From positions 141,339-205,338 of the forward strand of contig CANGYQ010000007.1 of the NCBI GenBank assembly GCA_947458745.1: 64,000 nt of DNA, read 5' to 3'. Shown piece by piece: positions 17,389-25,912 of the stretch. The position numbers and the translations under genes are program-made. Positions within the stretch are counted from its first letter, which is position 1. Every line of letters begins with the position of its first letter. The stretch is from Bryobacteraceae bacterium (GTDB lineage Bacteria > Acidobacteriota > Terriglobia > Bryobacterales > Bryobacteraceae). The notes below the pieces were generated by a model. That model did no database searches and was not told the origin of the DNA. It saw only the letters and a list, made by a program, of their open reading frames with translations.

Positions 17389-19347
17389 CTAGGGCGCCAA
17401 CAACACGAACGGCGCTACCTCCGCGCTATTGAACCGCATCAGGAATTGGCGCGCGGGCTGGTAGCCGGCGGAGGGCACGATTCCAGGCCGCAGCACCAAG
17501 CTTCGACGTACCGCGATCTGGCGCGCGGCCTGCTTCCACTCCGTACGGAAGCTACCCCATTCGGTTTCACCCGAGACCGAATCCGGCAATTCATCCACGG
17601 TGAGCCGCTCCGGGAGATGCCATTCGATGGATTCGCTGAAGCTAGTGGGGTGCACCACCAGCGGCTGGACCCGTTGCGGCTGGTTGACGTTGGGCATGCT
17701 GTCGTAGGTCATGGGCACGCTCTTCACCATCCACAACTTACCCTTCATCACTCGGGCATAGCCCGGGGCGCGAAAGCCCAGCGTCAGCCGGTGGCGGCGG
17801 CTGGTGGCGTCATAGTTGCGGGCGACATCGCGCAGTTCGACGCCCGGCATGACACGATTCAAGCGGGATTGCGTTAACTGCTGGTTCTTTCCTTGAGCCA
17901 ACTCCCGGTCCAAGGCACCCGCATCAAACGCATCCTGTCCGGTGGAGATTTCCTCCAGGGTGCCGGCAATTGATCCATCCGCCTCCAGCGTGATGTCCCA
18001 ACGGCGCTCCGTGTGACTCTGCTCCGGTGCCGCTTGCGGCATCTTCAGTAAGTCACCCCGTGCACCGGCCAGCACCAGCGCATACGCACCTTGTTCATGC
18101 ACCGGCAGATACCCCAGTGGCACCACTTCATCGGTAGGGTCAAACAAGACCAACCGCCCCAACTGGGGATGCACCACAGTTGCGGGCAACACCGGAGCAT
18201 CGGGCATGGCAATGGCCAGAATGGCGTGGTTGAACTGCTGGGGTGAGGGCCAGTCCGGTTGCGTAAAGTAAGGGTCACCGGAGTAGATGGTCACCAGCCA
18301 GGATTCGATGCCCGCCACGCGCAACAGGGCCTTCATCAAATTGGCCTTGTCCTTACAGTCGCCGTAGCGCTTGGCCAGCACCTGGTCCGCCGAGTGGGGG
18401 ACATAGCCGCCACCCTTGGAAAGATTGGTGGAGATGGCGACATAGCGGATGCCCTGGGCAAACTCCGCCACCGCACGAACTCGCTCCCAGACCGTTGTCT
18501 TGCCCGACAACAGAGCCTTGGCTTGCGCCTCCACGGCCGGGGTCACTTCCGCGGCCGTCTCTCCCAGACGGCTCAGCCATTGCGAAAGATCCGGCCACGC
18601 CGCGAATGTCGCCAAGGCCGAACTGGTTTCTCCGGCTGGCGGCACCAAGCTAACCCGGATGCGGGGCACCAGTGAACCGATGGGAGGCGCACCGGGCTCC
18701 CGTTCGATCGGGGCCAGTTCCCGCATCTCCCAGGTGAAGGTCTCGCCGCTCACCCGGGGCTGGGCCGGAGCATTCGCATATCCTTTCGCCTCCGCCTTCC
18801 AGCCCGAGGGCACCGTTACCTGAAACCGGCTGAACAGATGGGGCTGCAAGTCCTGGAACGAGAAGGCGTACTGCGAGAACACTGTCTTTTCTTCCAGCAC
18901 GGATTCAAAGCCGAACACGCCGCCCGGGTCGATCTCGCTCGTGGCACCCGCACCCGCGTAGCGAAAAGAAGAGTAAAGCTCATCAGAGTTCAGCGACTGT
19001 TCAACGATGTCCTTCTTGCCGTACTCGCGCGTCTTACCCGTCGGTTGGATCAGCCAGGCTTTCATCTCCCGGACTTTCGAATCTTTCGAGTCAAACGTGT
19101 TGCCCGCCCGGGCAGCGGCCTTGCCCTCCAACGTCAGCACCTTGATGACCACACGGGTGGTGGTGGTCTGCTTGCCGGATGCCTCCACCAGCACCTTCTC
19201 CTCATTCAGCAACACGACCGCTTTGGTTTGCGGCGGGTAAGCCGGATGGGGCTGGGCGGCGGCTTCGCGCAGCCAAGCGGGAACGTCAGCGGCGAATGAC
19301 GTGGCCGCCAACGCCCAGCAGAGAAGGGCAAGCCCCGCGCGGCTCAT
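17389..19347 (-). CDS. Exported DUF3857/transglutaminase-like protein (catalytic triad intact)
   Basis: A 652-residue protein with a signal peptide (LALLCWALAATSFA). An N-terminal DUF3857 domain covers roughly residues 30-230. A transglutaminase core follows, with Cys in KRYGDCKDKANLMKALLRVAG, His in QQFNHAILAIAM and Asp in LVLFDPTDEVVPLG, the complete Cys-His-Asp set. The C-terminal region is beta-rich. Its ATG overlaps the upstream paralogue's stop as ATGA, so the two are translationally coupled. Substrates of this exported family are unknown. Confidence 0.88.
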   Translation of the reverse strand: MSRAGLALLCWALAATSFAADVPAWLREAAAQPHPAYPPQTKAVVLLNEEKVLVEASGKQTTTTRVVIKVLTLEGKAAARAGNTFDSKDSKVREMKAWLIQPTGKTREYGKKDIVEQSLNSDELYSSFRYAGAGATSEIDPGGVFGFESVLEEKTVFSQYAFSFQDLQPHLFSRFQVTVPSGWKAEAKGYANAPAQPRVSGETFTWEMRELAPIEREPGAPPIGSLVPRIRVSLVPPAGETSSALATFAAWPDLSQWLSRLGETAAEVTPAVEAQAKALLSGKTTVWERVRAVAEFAQGIRYVAISTNLSKGGGYVPHSADQVLAKRYGDCKDKANLMKALLRVAGIESWLVTIYSGDPYFTQPDWPSPQQFNHAILAIAMPDAPVLPATVVHPQLGRLVLFDPTDEVVPLGYLPVHEQGAYALVLAGARGDLLKMPQAAPEQSHTERRWDITLEADGSIAGTLEEISTGQDAFDAGALDRELAQGKNQQLTQSRLNRVMPGVELRDVARNYDATSRRHRLTLGFRAPGYARVMKGKLWMVKSVPMTYDSMPNVNQPQRVQPLVVHPTSFSESIEWHLPERLTVDELPDSVSGETEWGSFRTEWKQAARQIAVRRSLVLRPGIVPSAGYQPARQFLMRFNSAEVAPFVLLAP

Positions 19348-21335
19348 TGAGCCCTCAACGTGAAGCTATGCGTATCCGAGTCATGGATGCGATTAAACGC
19401 GGACTTCAGCGCCGGGTAGGCGTCCGCATTGAAGCGGATCTGCCCGCCGTCGCCCCAGACAAACCGCCGCGTCACCTTCAGCTCGCGCTTGGGTTGAGTA
19501 ATGGAGGCCGTCATCTGATAGCTGCCCGCCTGGCCCAATTTGAAGGACCCGGGCACGTCTGGGCTTTCCAGCGCAAAACCTTCCGGCAACTCAATCACGA
19601 TGTCGTCAGATTCCTGGTAGGCGTTCGGGAAGAAGATGGGGTGCAGCCGCGAGGCCTGGCTGAATAGGGCCGGCCGGCCATGGTGGAACAGCGACGGTTG
19701 AACGAACAGCCGCTTGCCGGTGCGTTGGGCGTAGCCCTCCATGCTGATGTTGAACTGCACCTTCAGCGCATCCCGCGTCGAGGTGGCATTCTCGATGGTC
19801 AAGTCAGTTACCTTGGCCCCGGGGAATCGCGCCTCCATCTCCTTCTTCTTCGTCTCTTCCCGTGAGCCGGCTGACTGATCCTCCAGCGCGATCTTCGCCT
19901 TGACGGCAGTGTGGCCGGAATAATGCATGGTCACCGTACCGGAGATCGCGCCTTCCGGGCTGAGTTTCAGGCGCATCTCGCGGCGCAGATGAGAGGCCGC
20001 GCTGGGAGTCACCGGCAGCACCACCAGGTGCGGCTCCTTATCCATCAATAGTGCGGGCTGGCCTTGCTCCCGCCAATCGAGCATGCCGGGTGCCAGATAC
20101 GGATTTCCCGGGTTGTAGTAGAGAATATTCGCCCCGTCCTTCACGGCCACCTGTGAACGCTTCAGCAAGAATGGGTCCAGAAACTCGGGTCGCAGTACGC
20201 CGCCCCGGGCGGTGCTGGATCGCACGTAAGCCGGGTTCAGGCCGGCGGCCTGCGCCAGGGCGTAGAACAGGCCGATGATGTCCTCGCTGTTGCCCAGCTT
20301 ATGCTTCAATGTGTCCGCCGAACTATAGTCCGCCTTGGACAGTTTCTTCACGTAGCGTTCGCGCTGTTCGCTGGTCATGGTGCCGGCGTTGTAATCTACG
20401 TTGCCGATCGAATTCTGGCAGAAGGTGGCCAGTGCCGTCGCCTTCTGCTCCACTGTTTGGGCCGCGGCGGTCAACTCGGCCGCCAGCGCCTTGATCTCGC
20501 CATTCACGCGGATATCGCGGCGGAACTGTTCGTGGATCTTCTGCCCCAACACCCGCCAGTAGGCGGGGCCCGTCTCCGGCAACGCCGCCGAATAGTAGAC
20601 CAATATCCAAGCCTTGGCATCCTCTTCATCCGGCATCAAGGGCTCCTCGACAAAGGCGGGCATATCCGTCAACGTCGCAAACATGTACCCTTCCCGCAAG
20701 CCACTGGCCTTGGCCGGAGCCCAGGGCGAATGGCGGCAGTTGAAGTTAAAGGAGCGCATATTAAAGGCCACATACTGGCTCGACATCGGCTTCACATAGT
20801 AGGTAATCTCCCAGGCCGGGATCTCCAACTGCGCCTCCAGCTTGGTGTACCGGGGCAAGTGGTTCGTGAAGGTCTCGGTGTATTGGTACTCAATGATCGC
20901 CCCCGCCGTCAGCCGCGGAAAGGTGAACTTTTTCTCCTTCAGATCCAGGCGGCCCTTCTTCACCGCCGTGGAATCGAAGACCGCCGACCCGGGAATGTTA
21001 ACGATGGAGCCATCGGGCAGGATCGTGCGCGCCTGGATATCAAAGATCGTCCAACCGGCCGATGGAGAATACGGAATCGACACCTCGCCCCATTGCTTGA
21101 CGCCACGCTCATTGTAGAGTTTGATCCGCTTGTAGTTGACCACGCGATGAGTCAGGCTCTGGCCACCCTCCAGGGCGTCACTCACCCAGGCCTCCCAAAA
21201 CATCGCTTCCGCATCCGCATTGGGATCAAGCTTGGGCTTAGCCAGAGATAGCATCTCCGGCGTGACTGGTTTCCAATCCGCGCTAAGAGCCGAGGCGGCA
21301 GCCACCATGGTGAGTAAGACAATACGCGTAAGCAT
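19344..21335 (-). CDS. Exported DUF3857/transglutaminase-fold protein (catalytic residues replaced)
   Basis: A 663-residue paralogue with a signal peptide (IVLLTMVAAASALS). DUF3857 occupies about residues 45-240. In the transglutaminase fold, the Cys site reads KLGNSEDIIGLFYALAQAAG (Ser instead of Cys), the His site KRSQVAVKDG (Gln) and the Asp site ILYYNPGNP (Asn). All three catalytic positions therefore differ, which predicts loss of activity with the fold kept. It is the first gene of the pair and probably a binding or regulatory partner of the active copy. Confidence 0.85.
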   Translation of the reverse strand: MLTRIVLLTMVAAASALSADWKPVTPEMLSLAKPKLDPNADAEAMFWEAWVSDALEGGQSLTHRVVNYKRIKLYNERGVKQWGEVSIPYSPSAGWTIFDIQARTILPDGSIVNIPGSAVFDSTAVKKGRLDLKEKKFTFPRLTAGAIIEYQYTETFTNHLPRYTKLEAQLEIPAWEITYYVKPMSSQYVAFNMRSFNFNCRHSPWAPAKASGLREGYMFATLTDMPAFVEEPLMPDEEDAKAWILVYYSAALPETGPAYWRVLGQKIHEQFRRDIRVNGEIKALAAELTAAAQTVEQKATALATFCQNSIGNVDYNAGTMTSEQRERYVKKLSKADYSSADTLKHKLGNSEDIIGLFYALAQAAGLNPAYVRSSTARGGVLRPEFLDPFLLKRSQVAVKDGANILYYNPGNPYLAPGMLDWREQGQPALLMDKEPHLVVLPVTPSAASHLRREMRLKLSPEGAISGTVTMHYSGHTAVKAKIALEDQSAGSREETKKKEMEARFPGAKVTDLTIENATSTRDALKVQFNISMEGYAQRTGKRLFVQPSLFHHGRPALFSQASRLHPIFFPNAYQESDDIVIELPEGFALESPDVPGSFKLGQAGSYQMTASITQPKRELKVTRRFVWGDGGQIRFNADAYPALKSAFNRIHDSDTHSFTLRAQ

Positions 21336-21479
21336 ACGTGTGTATGCGATCTTAGCAGAGCAAGAATCGATCGCGATGAGTTAAGCGCAAAGCAGGCGAG
21401 AAACGGGACATCCCGCCAAGCTATTATCCGCACGATGACGGTCACTCCGCGGCGCCAGCGGCGGTTGTGGCAATCGCGG

Positions 21480-22349
21480 CTAGAACCGGAACAGCACGAT
21501 GGCAGCCACCGCAATGGCCAGCACGCCTTCCACCAACCCGACATTGACATTGCGGTCCCGGACGATTTCTTCCGAAATGCGGGCATTAGGCAGCAAGGCC
21601 AGGTCCACCACCCAGCGCATGGCCATCAGCAGGACAAAGCCGGCGGCGGCGTCAAAGGCGAAATAGCTCAGGTTGGTAGGCCAATCGACAAAGTCGCCGC
21701 TGGTGGCCTTCATCAGCAGTAACGACAGCGCCACCAGCATTAGGCCCAGCGGGATCCCCGCTGCAAAATTGCCTTGCTGGACTTGTTGGCCGACACTAAA
21801 GCCGGCCAGCATCTGGTAGGCCCGGCCAAAGATCAGCAGCACGATCAACGCCAGCACCAGAAAAACCGCCGACGTGATGACAGTGCCACCCGTCTGGCTA
21901 AGCGCTCCGGCAAAGGCCAGCGCCGTCGAAACATAGAGGCCGCATTCCACCACACCCGCAGCGAGATTGCGGCGCTCGATGATCTCTGTGGACGTGCGCA
22001 CGCCGGGGATCAACAGACGCTCCAACAGCCAGTGCGCGAGAGCCAACGCGGCGATCCCCGCCAGTGACCAAGCCAGATCCACGCCCAGTGCGCGCAGCAC
22101 GGCGTCGGACCCGGCGTCGGCGGGCAACCCTTCGGCGCGGGAGGCCCCCAGAAACACGATGACGATCCCGGCATAGTAGCCCGCCACGGCCAATCCGAAG
22201 GCGGGGTTGTCCTTCGCCGTCAACTCCTGATCCATCGAATAGGGCGACAAAAAGTCCTTGGCAAACTTAGCAGCAATCAGCACCACCACGCCCAGGGCGA
22301 CATGCGCCAACCCGAGCATCAGCGGCAGTGGTTCAAGTGAAATCGGCAT
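21480..22349 (-). CDS. DUF350 family membrane protein
   Basis: A 289-residue membrane protein with about eight helices arranged as two similar halves. Each half has a pattern of the kind LLIPGVRTSTEIIERRNLAAGVVECGLYVSTAL and LALLPNARISEEIVRDRNVNVGLVEGVLAIAVA, typical of DUF350 (E. coli YjfL), here duplicated. It is the last gene of the leftward PspA operon, 27 bases after the 505-residue gene. DUF350 proteins recur next to PspA homologues, which suggests a role in membrane maintenance. The biochemical function is unknown. Confidence 0.88.
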   Translation of the reverse strand: MPISLEPLPLMLGLAHVALGVVVLIAAKFAKDFLSPYSMDQELTAKDNPAFGLAVAGYYAGIVIVFLGASRAEGLPADAGSDAVLRALGVDLAWSLAGIAALALAHWLLERLLIPGVRTSTEIIERRNLAAGVVECGLYVSTALAFAGALSQTGGTVITSAVFLVLALIVLLIFGRAYQMLAGFSVGQQVQQGNFAAGIPLGLMLVALSLLLMKATSGDFVDWPTNLSYFAFDAAAGFVLLMAMRWVVDLALLPNARISEEIVRDRNVNVGLVEGVLAIAVAAIVLFRF

Positions 22350-22376
22350 GAGTTGTCTTTTCCGGCCGGGAGACGC

Positions 22377-23894
22377 TTAGCGCCGTCCCCGGCCTCCGCC
22401 AAATGAGCGGCCCGAGGGACGCGAGCTGAACGTACCACGCGATTGATAGCGCGAGCTGGAATACGACCCGCGCGACTGGTACCGGGAATCGGAATAGCTT
22501 TTGTTGCCAAACGACGGCTTCTCACGTTCGCGGTAGAAGCCACCGCCGGAATTGCCCGTGTAGGAGCGGTTGCCGGAATTGAGCGTCGGACGGTTGGTCC
22601 GGAACGAATCCCGCGGCCCGTACCAGGTGTCGCCCCGGCGGCGCGCGCTGTCGTAAGCGTTGTAGTCGCCGATGGTGATGGGCGTGGTCATGCGCGGCTG
22701 CAACAGTTCCCGCATGATCAGGTATTGCGGCAGCCAACTCCACACACCGTTGTTCCAGGAGCCATAGGCATTCGCTTGGCCGGGCGGCGCGATATAGGCA
22801 TAGGCCGGGGCCTGCACGACGCGTTCCGCTTCGGAATCATACTTGCCGGCCGGCTTGCGTTCCACCACCATGCCCGCATGCTGGTCCCGGTCGCGGCGCA
22901 GCCGGGCATCCAGTGGTTCCCACATTTCCTCCTGCGACACAACGCCGTTGGCCAGCGTCGCATCCGGAAACTTCGTGCGGACAATCTTCACCTTCTCGCG
23001 GCCGCCATCCACTTCCAGCAGCAGCTTGTCCCAGTTGGTGTAGAGCTGACCGGCCAGTGTGTCAACAGCCTTGCTGTCGGTGGTCAGCTGCGCCTGGGTT
23101 TGGTCGAGACGGTCGGCAGCCTGGAACAGCGCACCGTAATCCAGGCCCTTGGGGCTGGGCTGAGCCGCGAGAGCACGCACGGCGGCAGACCCGGTCCAGG
23201 TGGCTTCGGCCGCGGCCTTGGTGGCCACCAGTGCCGCCACGCGGACTTCCAGATCGCTCTTCTTGGCGGGCCAATCGGCGAGGGCCTTGCGCGCCGCCGG
23301 CGCCACATCAAACGCGGCGATGGCGTCATGCGCCCGCTGCATCGCGGTCAGCCGCAAAGGCAGCTCCTTCTTATATCCGATCCAGCGTTGCGCTTCCTGG
23401 CGCAGTTGATCAGCATCGTTCACAGCCGCGGTGCGGTTGGCGTCCAACTCGCGCAGGCCGCGCTCCACCTGGTCGGTGTCGCTCCGCTTGTTGGCGGCAG
23501 CCAATGCCACCAGCGCCGAAAGACTCTGCTCCGCCGCGGCCAGCTTTGCTTGGTCGGCCTTCAGACGATTGGTCCAATCCGCGGCCTTCCCGGCAAACAG
23601 CTCCGGCTCTTCCCGCACCGCGCGGTCGAGGTAGGCGCGATGGCCCTCAAAAGTTGACTTATCGTTGCTGATCTTACCGGAAGCGGCCTGGACCGAATCC
23701 CGCAGTTCACTCGGCAGATTGTCGAGACCGGCGGTGGCGATGATGCCCATCACCAGGATGAGGATGATCGCCAGCACTCCCAGGGTCTTCTTGCGAGCGG
23801 CCGCACGGATCAGCGGATCAACGGCCGGTGGCTGATAGCCCTTCGGGCGGTCACGCGGCGCAAGCGGAATATTCGATTGGTCAAACGCAGACAT
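22377..23894 (-). CDS. Membrane-anchored coiled-coil protein with Ser/Gly/Arg/Tyr-rich tail
   Basis: A 505-residue protein. One membrane helix (TLGVLAIILILVMGIIATAGL, about residues 34-54) follows a short cytoplasmic N-terminus. Then comes a long, probably coiled-coil region (about 75-300). The C-terminal 75 residues are low complexity, with repeated SSRYQSRG and SYS units ending GGGRGRR. A segment with AYGSWNNGVWSWLPQYLIM precedes the tail. I do not recognise a family. Its place between DUF4178 and DUF350 genes makes it part of the PspA module, and the anchor suggests an envelope scaffold. Confidence 0.75.
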   Translation of the reverse strand: MSAFDQSNIPLAPRDRPKGYQPPAVDPLIRAAARKKTLGVLAIILILVMGIIATAGLDNLPSELRDSVQAASGKISNDKSTFEGHRAYLDRAVREEPELFAGKAADWTNRLKADQAKLAAAEQSLSALVALAAANKRSDTDQVERGLRELDANRTAAVNDADQLRQEAQRWIGYKKELPLRLTAMQRAHDAIAAFDVAPAARKALADWPAKKSDLEVRVAALVATKAAAEATWTGSAAVRALAAQPSPKGLDYGALFQAADRLDQTQAQLTTDSKAVDTLAGQLYTNWDKLLLEVDGGREKVKIVRTKFPDATLANGVVSQEEMWEPLDARLRRDRDQHAGMVVERKPAGKYDSEAERVVQAPAYAYIAPPGQANAYGSWNNGVWSWLPQYLIMRELLQPRMTTPITIGDYNAYDSARRRGDTWYGPRDSFRTNRPTLNSGNRSYTGNSGGGFYREREKPSFGNKSYSDSRYQSRGSYSSSRYQSRGTFSSRPSGRSFGGGRGRR

Positions 23895-23907
23895 AGCGGG
23901 CCGCTCC

Positions 23908-24546
23908 TTAAGCGGCGCGGTAGACAGTGACGTCGGTGGGATTCACGCGGACCGCCAGCCGGACATCAAACGGCTGGCCTTCCCATTTCTCAACACAGAT
24001 CAGACGGGCGCTCTTGGGGTCACGGAACAGCCAACGATACAGGCCTTCGCCTTCGCCCGTCTCATTCTCAAAGAACCCCACTTCGCGGCTGGAGTGGTAG
24101 TTGAAGCGCTGGCCTTCGAACTCGATCATTTCGGCCTGGTCCTGCCGCTCGTCCAACTCCGCCAGGCGGTCCTCACTCAAACCCACGTCGGGAAGCGACA
24201 ACCGGCGCGGATCGAACAGCCCCATCAGCTCCAACTGCGGATTGCTCTGGACTTCCAGATAAACCCGGTTGCCACGAAAGTCGCCGCTCAGGTCGGTCCA
24301 GCGGCGGCGGTTGGCTTCATAGGCGCTGCGCCGGTCCACCGTAAAGTCGAGATCGGAAAAATCGGCCGCCGCGCCCACAATCGAGATCGCGTCGCCCTTC
24401 CGGGCTTGAGCCAGGTTGACCGACGAATCGGCCAGGGCCTGCGGGGCAGCCGCGGAAATCGCCGGTTTGGGCGTTGGCTTGAACATCTGGAACAAGACAA
24501 ATGCCAGCACCAAGCCCAGGACTGACAACAAAATAGTGGTGACCAT
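23908..24546 (-). CDS. DUF4178 domain protein with N-terminal membrane anchor
   Basis: A 212-residue protein. An N-terminal helix (TILLSVLGLVLAFVLFQMF) anchors it, and the rest is a soluble beta-rich domain. KGDAISIVGAAADFSDLDFTVDRRSAYEANRRRWTDLSGDFRGNRVYLEV matches the DUF4178 pattern, as does the later LYRWLFRDPKSARLICVEKWEG. DUF4178 genes commonly accompany PspA and DUF350 genes. It starts 46 bases after the PspA stop and ends 13 bases before the next start. No enzymatic motif is visible. Confidence 0.78.
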   Translation of the reverse strand: MVTTILLSVLGLVLAFVLFQMFKPTPKPAISAAAPQALADSSVNLAQARKGDAISIVGAAADFSDLDFTVDRRSAYEANRRRWTDLSGDFRGNRVYLEVQSNPQLELMGLFDPRRLSLPDVGLSEDRLAELDERQDQAEMIEFEGQRFNYHSSREVGFFENETGEGEGLYRWLFRDPKSARLICVEKWEGQPFDVRLAVRVNPTDVTVYRAA

Positions 24547-24592
24547 GTGAATAAAAGGGCGCCGGAACCTTGGTCACCGGCGCCCGCGAATG

Positions 24593-25324
24593 CTAGGCTC
24601 CCGTGATCTGCTTCGGCATCGAAACGCTGAGCACGCGGTCGGCCCGGGCGGCCTTGAGGGCCGCCAGATCGTTGTCGATCGAGCCGCCTTCCAGCGCCTT
24701 AAACTCCGCTTCCAGACCAGCGTCAGTGCCGGTGATGGACAACTGCTCAAACGCCTTGGCCTTGGCTTCTTCCTTGGCCACGTTCTCTTCAAAGCTCCGC
24801 AGCGCGGCAAAGGCATTGTCCGCCTGGCCGACGCCCGAAAGCGCCTCGGCGACTTTGCGCTGAGCCGTGGCAGCGTTGCGGCGGGCAATCAAGGTGGTCG
24901 CGCTGCGTTCCGCCTCGTCGATCTTGCGCTTGATCTCGCCCACCTTCTGCTTCAGCGTCTCGCTGGCCGCGCGGGCGGCTTCCACGCCCGCCTTCATGGC
25001 GTTCACCTGCTGGTCGGCTTCGTTCTTGCGCGCCAGCGCCTTCTTGGCCAGTTCCTCATTGCCCGCATCCAGCGCCTGCCCGGCGCGCGCAAACCATTCC
25101 TGGCTCTGCGTGACGTACTTCTGATACTCCGCTTCCAGGCGGTTGTGGTTGCTCATGGCGGAGGCGGAGGCATTGATGGTCTTGCCCAGTTCCTCTTTCA
25201 TGTCGCGCACGGTCTGCTTGACGGTGGCTTCAAAGGTGGCGTCTTCCACCACGTCCAGGCCGGAGTTTACCTGGCCCCGGACGACGCGTCCGCCGCGATT
25301 AAAAATGTCGGAAAAAAATCCCAT
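24593..25324 (-). CDS. PspA/IM30 family membrane-stress protein
   Basis: A 243-residue, almost wholly helical protein starting MGFFSDIFNRGGRVVRGQVNSGLDVVEDA. This is an amphipathic N-terminus typical of PspA/Vipp1, followed by long coiled-coil helices (EYQKYVTQSQEWFARAGQALDAGNEELAKKAL, ASETLKQKVGEIKRKIDEAERSATTLIARRNAATAQRKV). Family members coat stressed inner membrane as ESCRT-III-like rods. It lies in an operon with a YbjN/YjfI-like gene upstream and DUF4178, anchor and DUF350 genes downstream, an arrangement like E. coli yjfIJKL. No PspF or sigma-54 site was seen. Confidence 0.88.
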   Translation of the reverse strand: MGFFSDIFNRGGRVVRGQVNSGLDVVEDATFEATVKQTVRDMKEELGKTINASASAMSNHNRLEAEYQKYVTQSQEWFARAGQALDAGNEELAKKALARKNEADQQVNAMKAGVEAARAASETLKQKVGEIKRKIDEAERSATTLIARRNAATAQRKVAEALSGVGQADNAFAALRSFEENVAKEEAKAKAFEQLSITGTDAGLEAEFKALEGGSIDNDLAALKAARADRVLSVSMPKQITGA

Positions 25325-25360
25325 ATGTATGCTCGCTTCTAGTCCGTATCTGCAGTTATT

Positions 25361-25780
25361 TTAGCTGGCCGTGACTGGCTCCAGCAGATCACGGGCCACC
25401 AGCAGGTCGGCCATCAGATAGCCGGCCAAGCTGAGGATGTCGTCCTGATCTTCCGGTCCCATGTCCTGCAGCGTGCAGAAGTTGTTCAGCGTGATCGCGC
25501 TCATGCCCGGGGCCACGTGATAGAGCTGGAACGCCGAAGTAGAGATGCCGTTATGGGCATCCAGCATCTGGCGCATCATCTCGGACGTCAGGACGGTGTC
25601 CGGCAGCGTCGTCAGGTTCACCGTCATGTAGAGGATGTTGCCCTGCAGAACCACCTCAAAGGCAATACCGGTCTCGACGTCGCGAACGTGCAAGCAATCG
25701 CCCGCCGCGGCAGCGTCGTAGCCGTGATGGGCCAGAAGTTCGGAAACTTGAGTAATCGTGGGAGTTTCGGTACTGGTCAT
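25361..25780 (-). CDS. YjfI/YbjN-like small protein, first gene of the PspA operon
   Basis: A 139-residue soluble protein starting MTSTETPTITQVSELLAHHGYD at ATG 25780; the frame is open further upstream but without family match. The fold looks mixed alpha/beta (IAFEVVLQGNILYMTVNLTTLPD, SAFQLYHVAPGMSAITLNNFCTL). Its place directly before a pspA homologue matches yjfI (DUF2170) in E. coli; YbjN-type chaperone-like folds are another possibility. The 37-base gap to pspA supports co-transcription. The family assignment is tentative. Confidence 0.65.
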   Translation of the reverse strand: MTSTETPTITQVSELLAHHGYDAAAAGDCLHVRDVETGIAFEVVLQGNILYMTVNLTTLPDTVLTSEMMRQMLDAHNGISTSAFQLYHVAPGMSAITLNNFCTLQDMGPEDQDDILSLAGYLMADLLVARDLLEPVTAS

Positions 25781-25912
25781 ATATTTGTGGGTGCGGTTTG
25801 AGATTAGCACTCCTTTCACTACTACGGAATGACGAGGAACCGCGTTCCGTATTTCGGTGGCCAGCCGGCCGAATCCTGCCAGCCCGTGAATCGATCTGCC
25901 ATAATCACTCCC

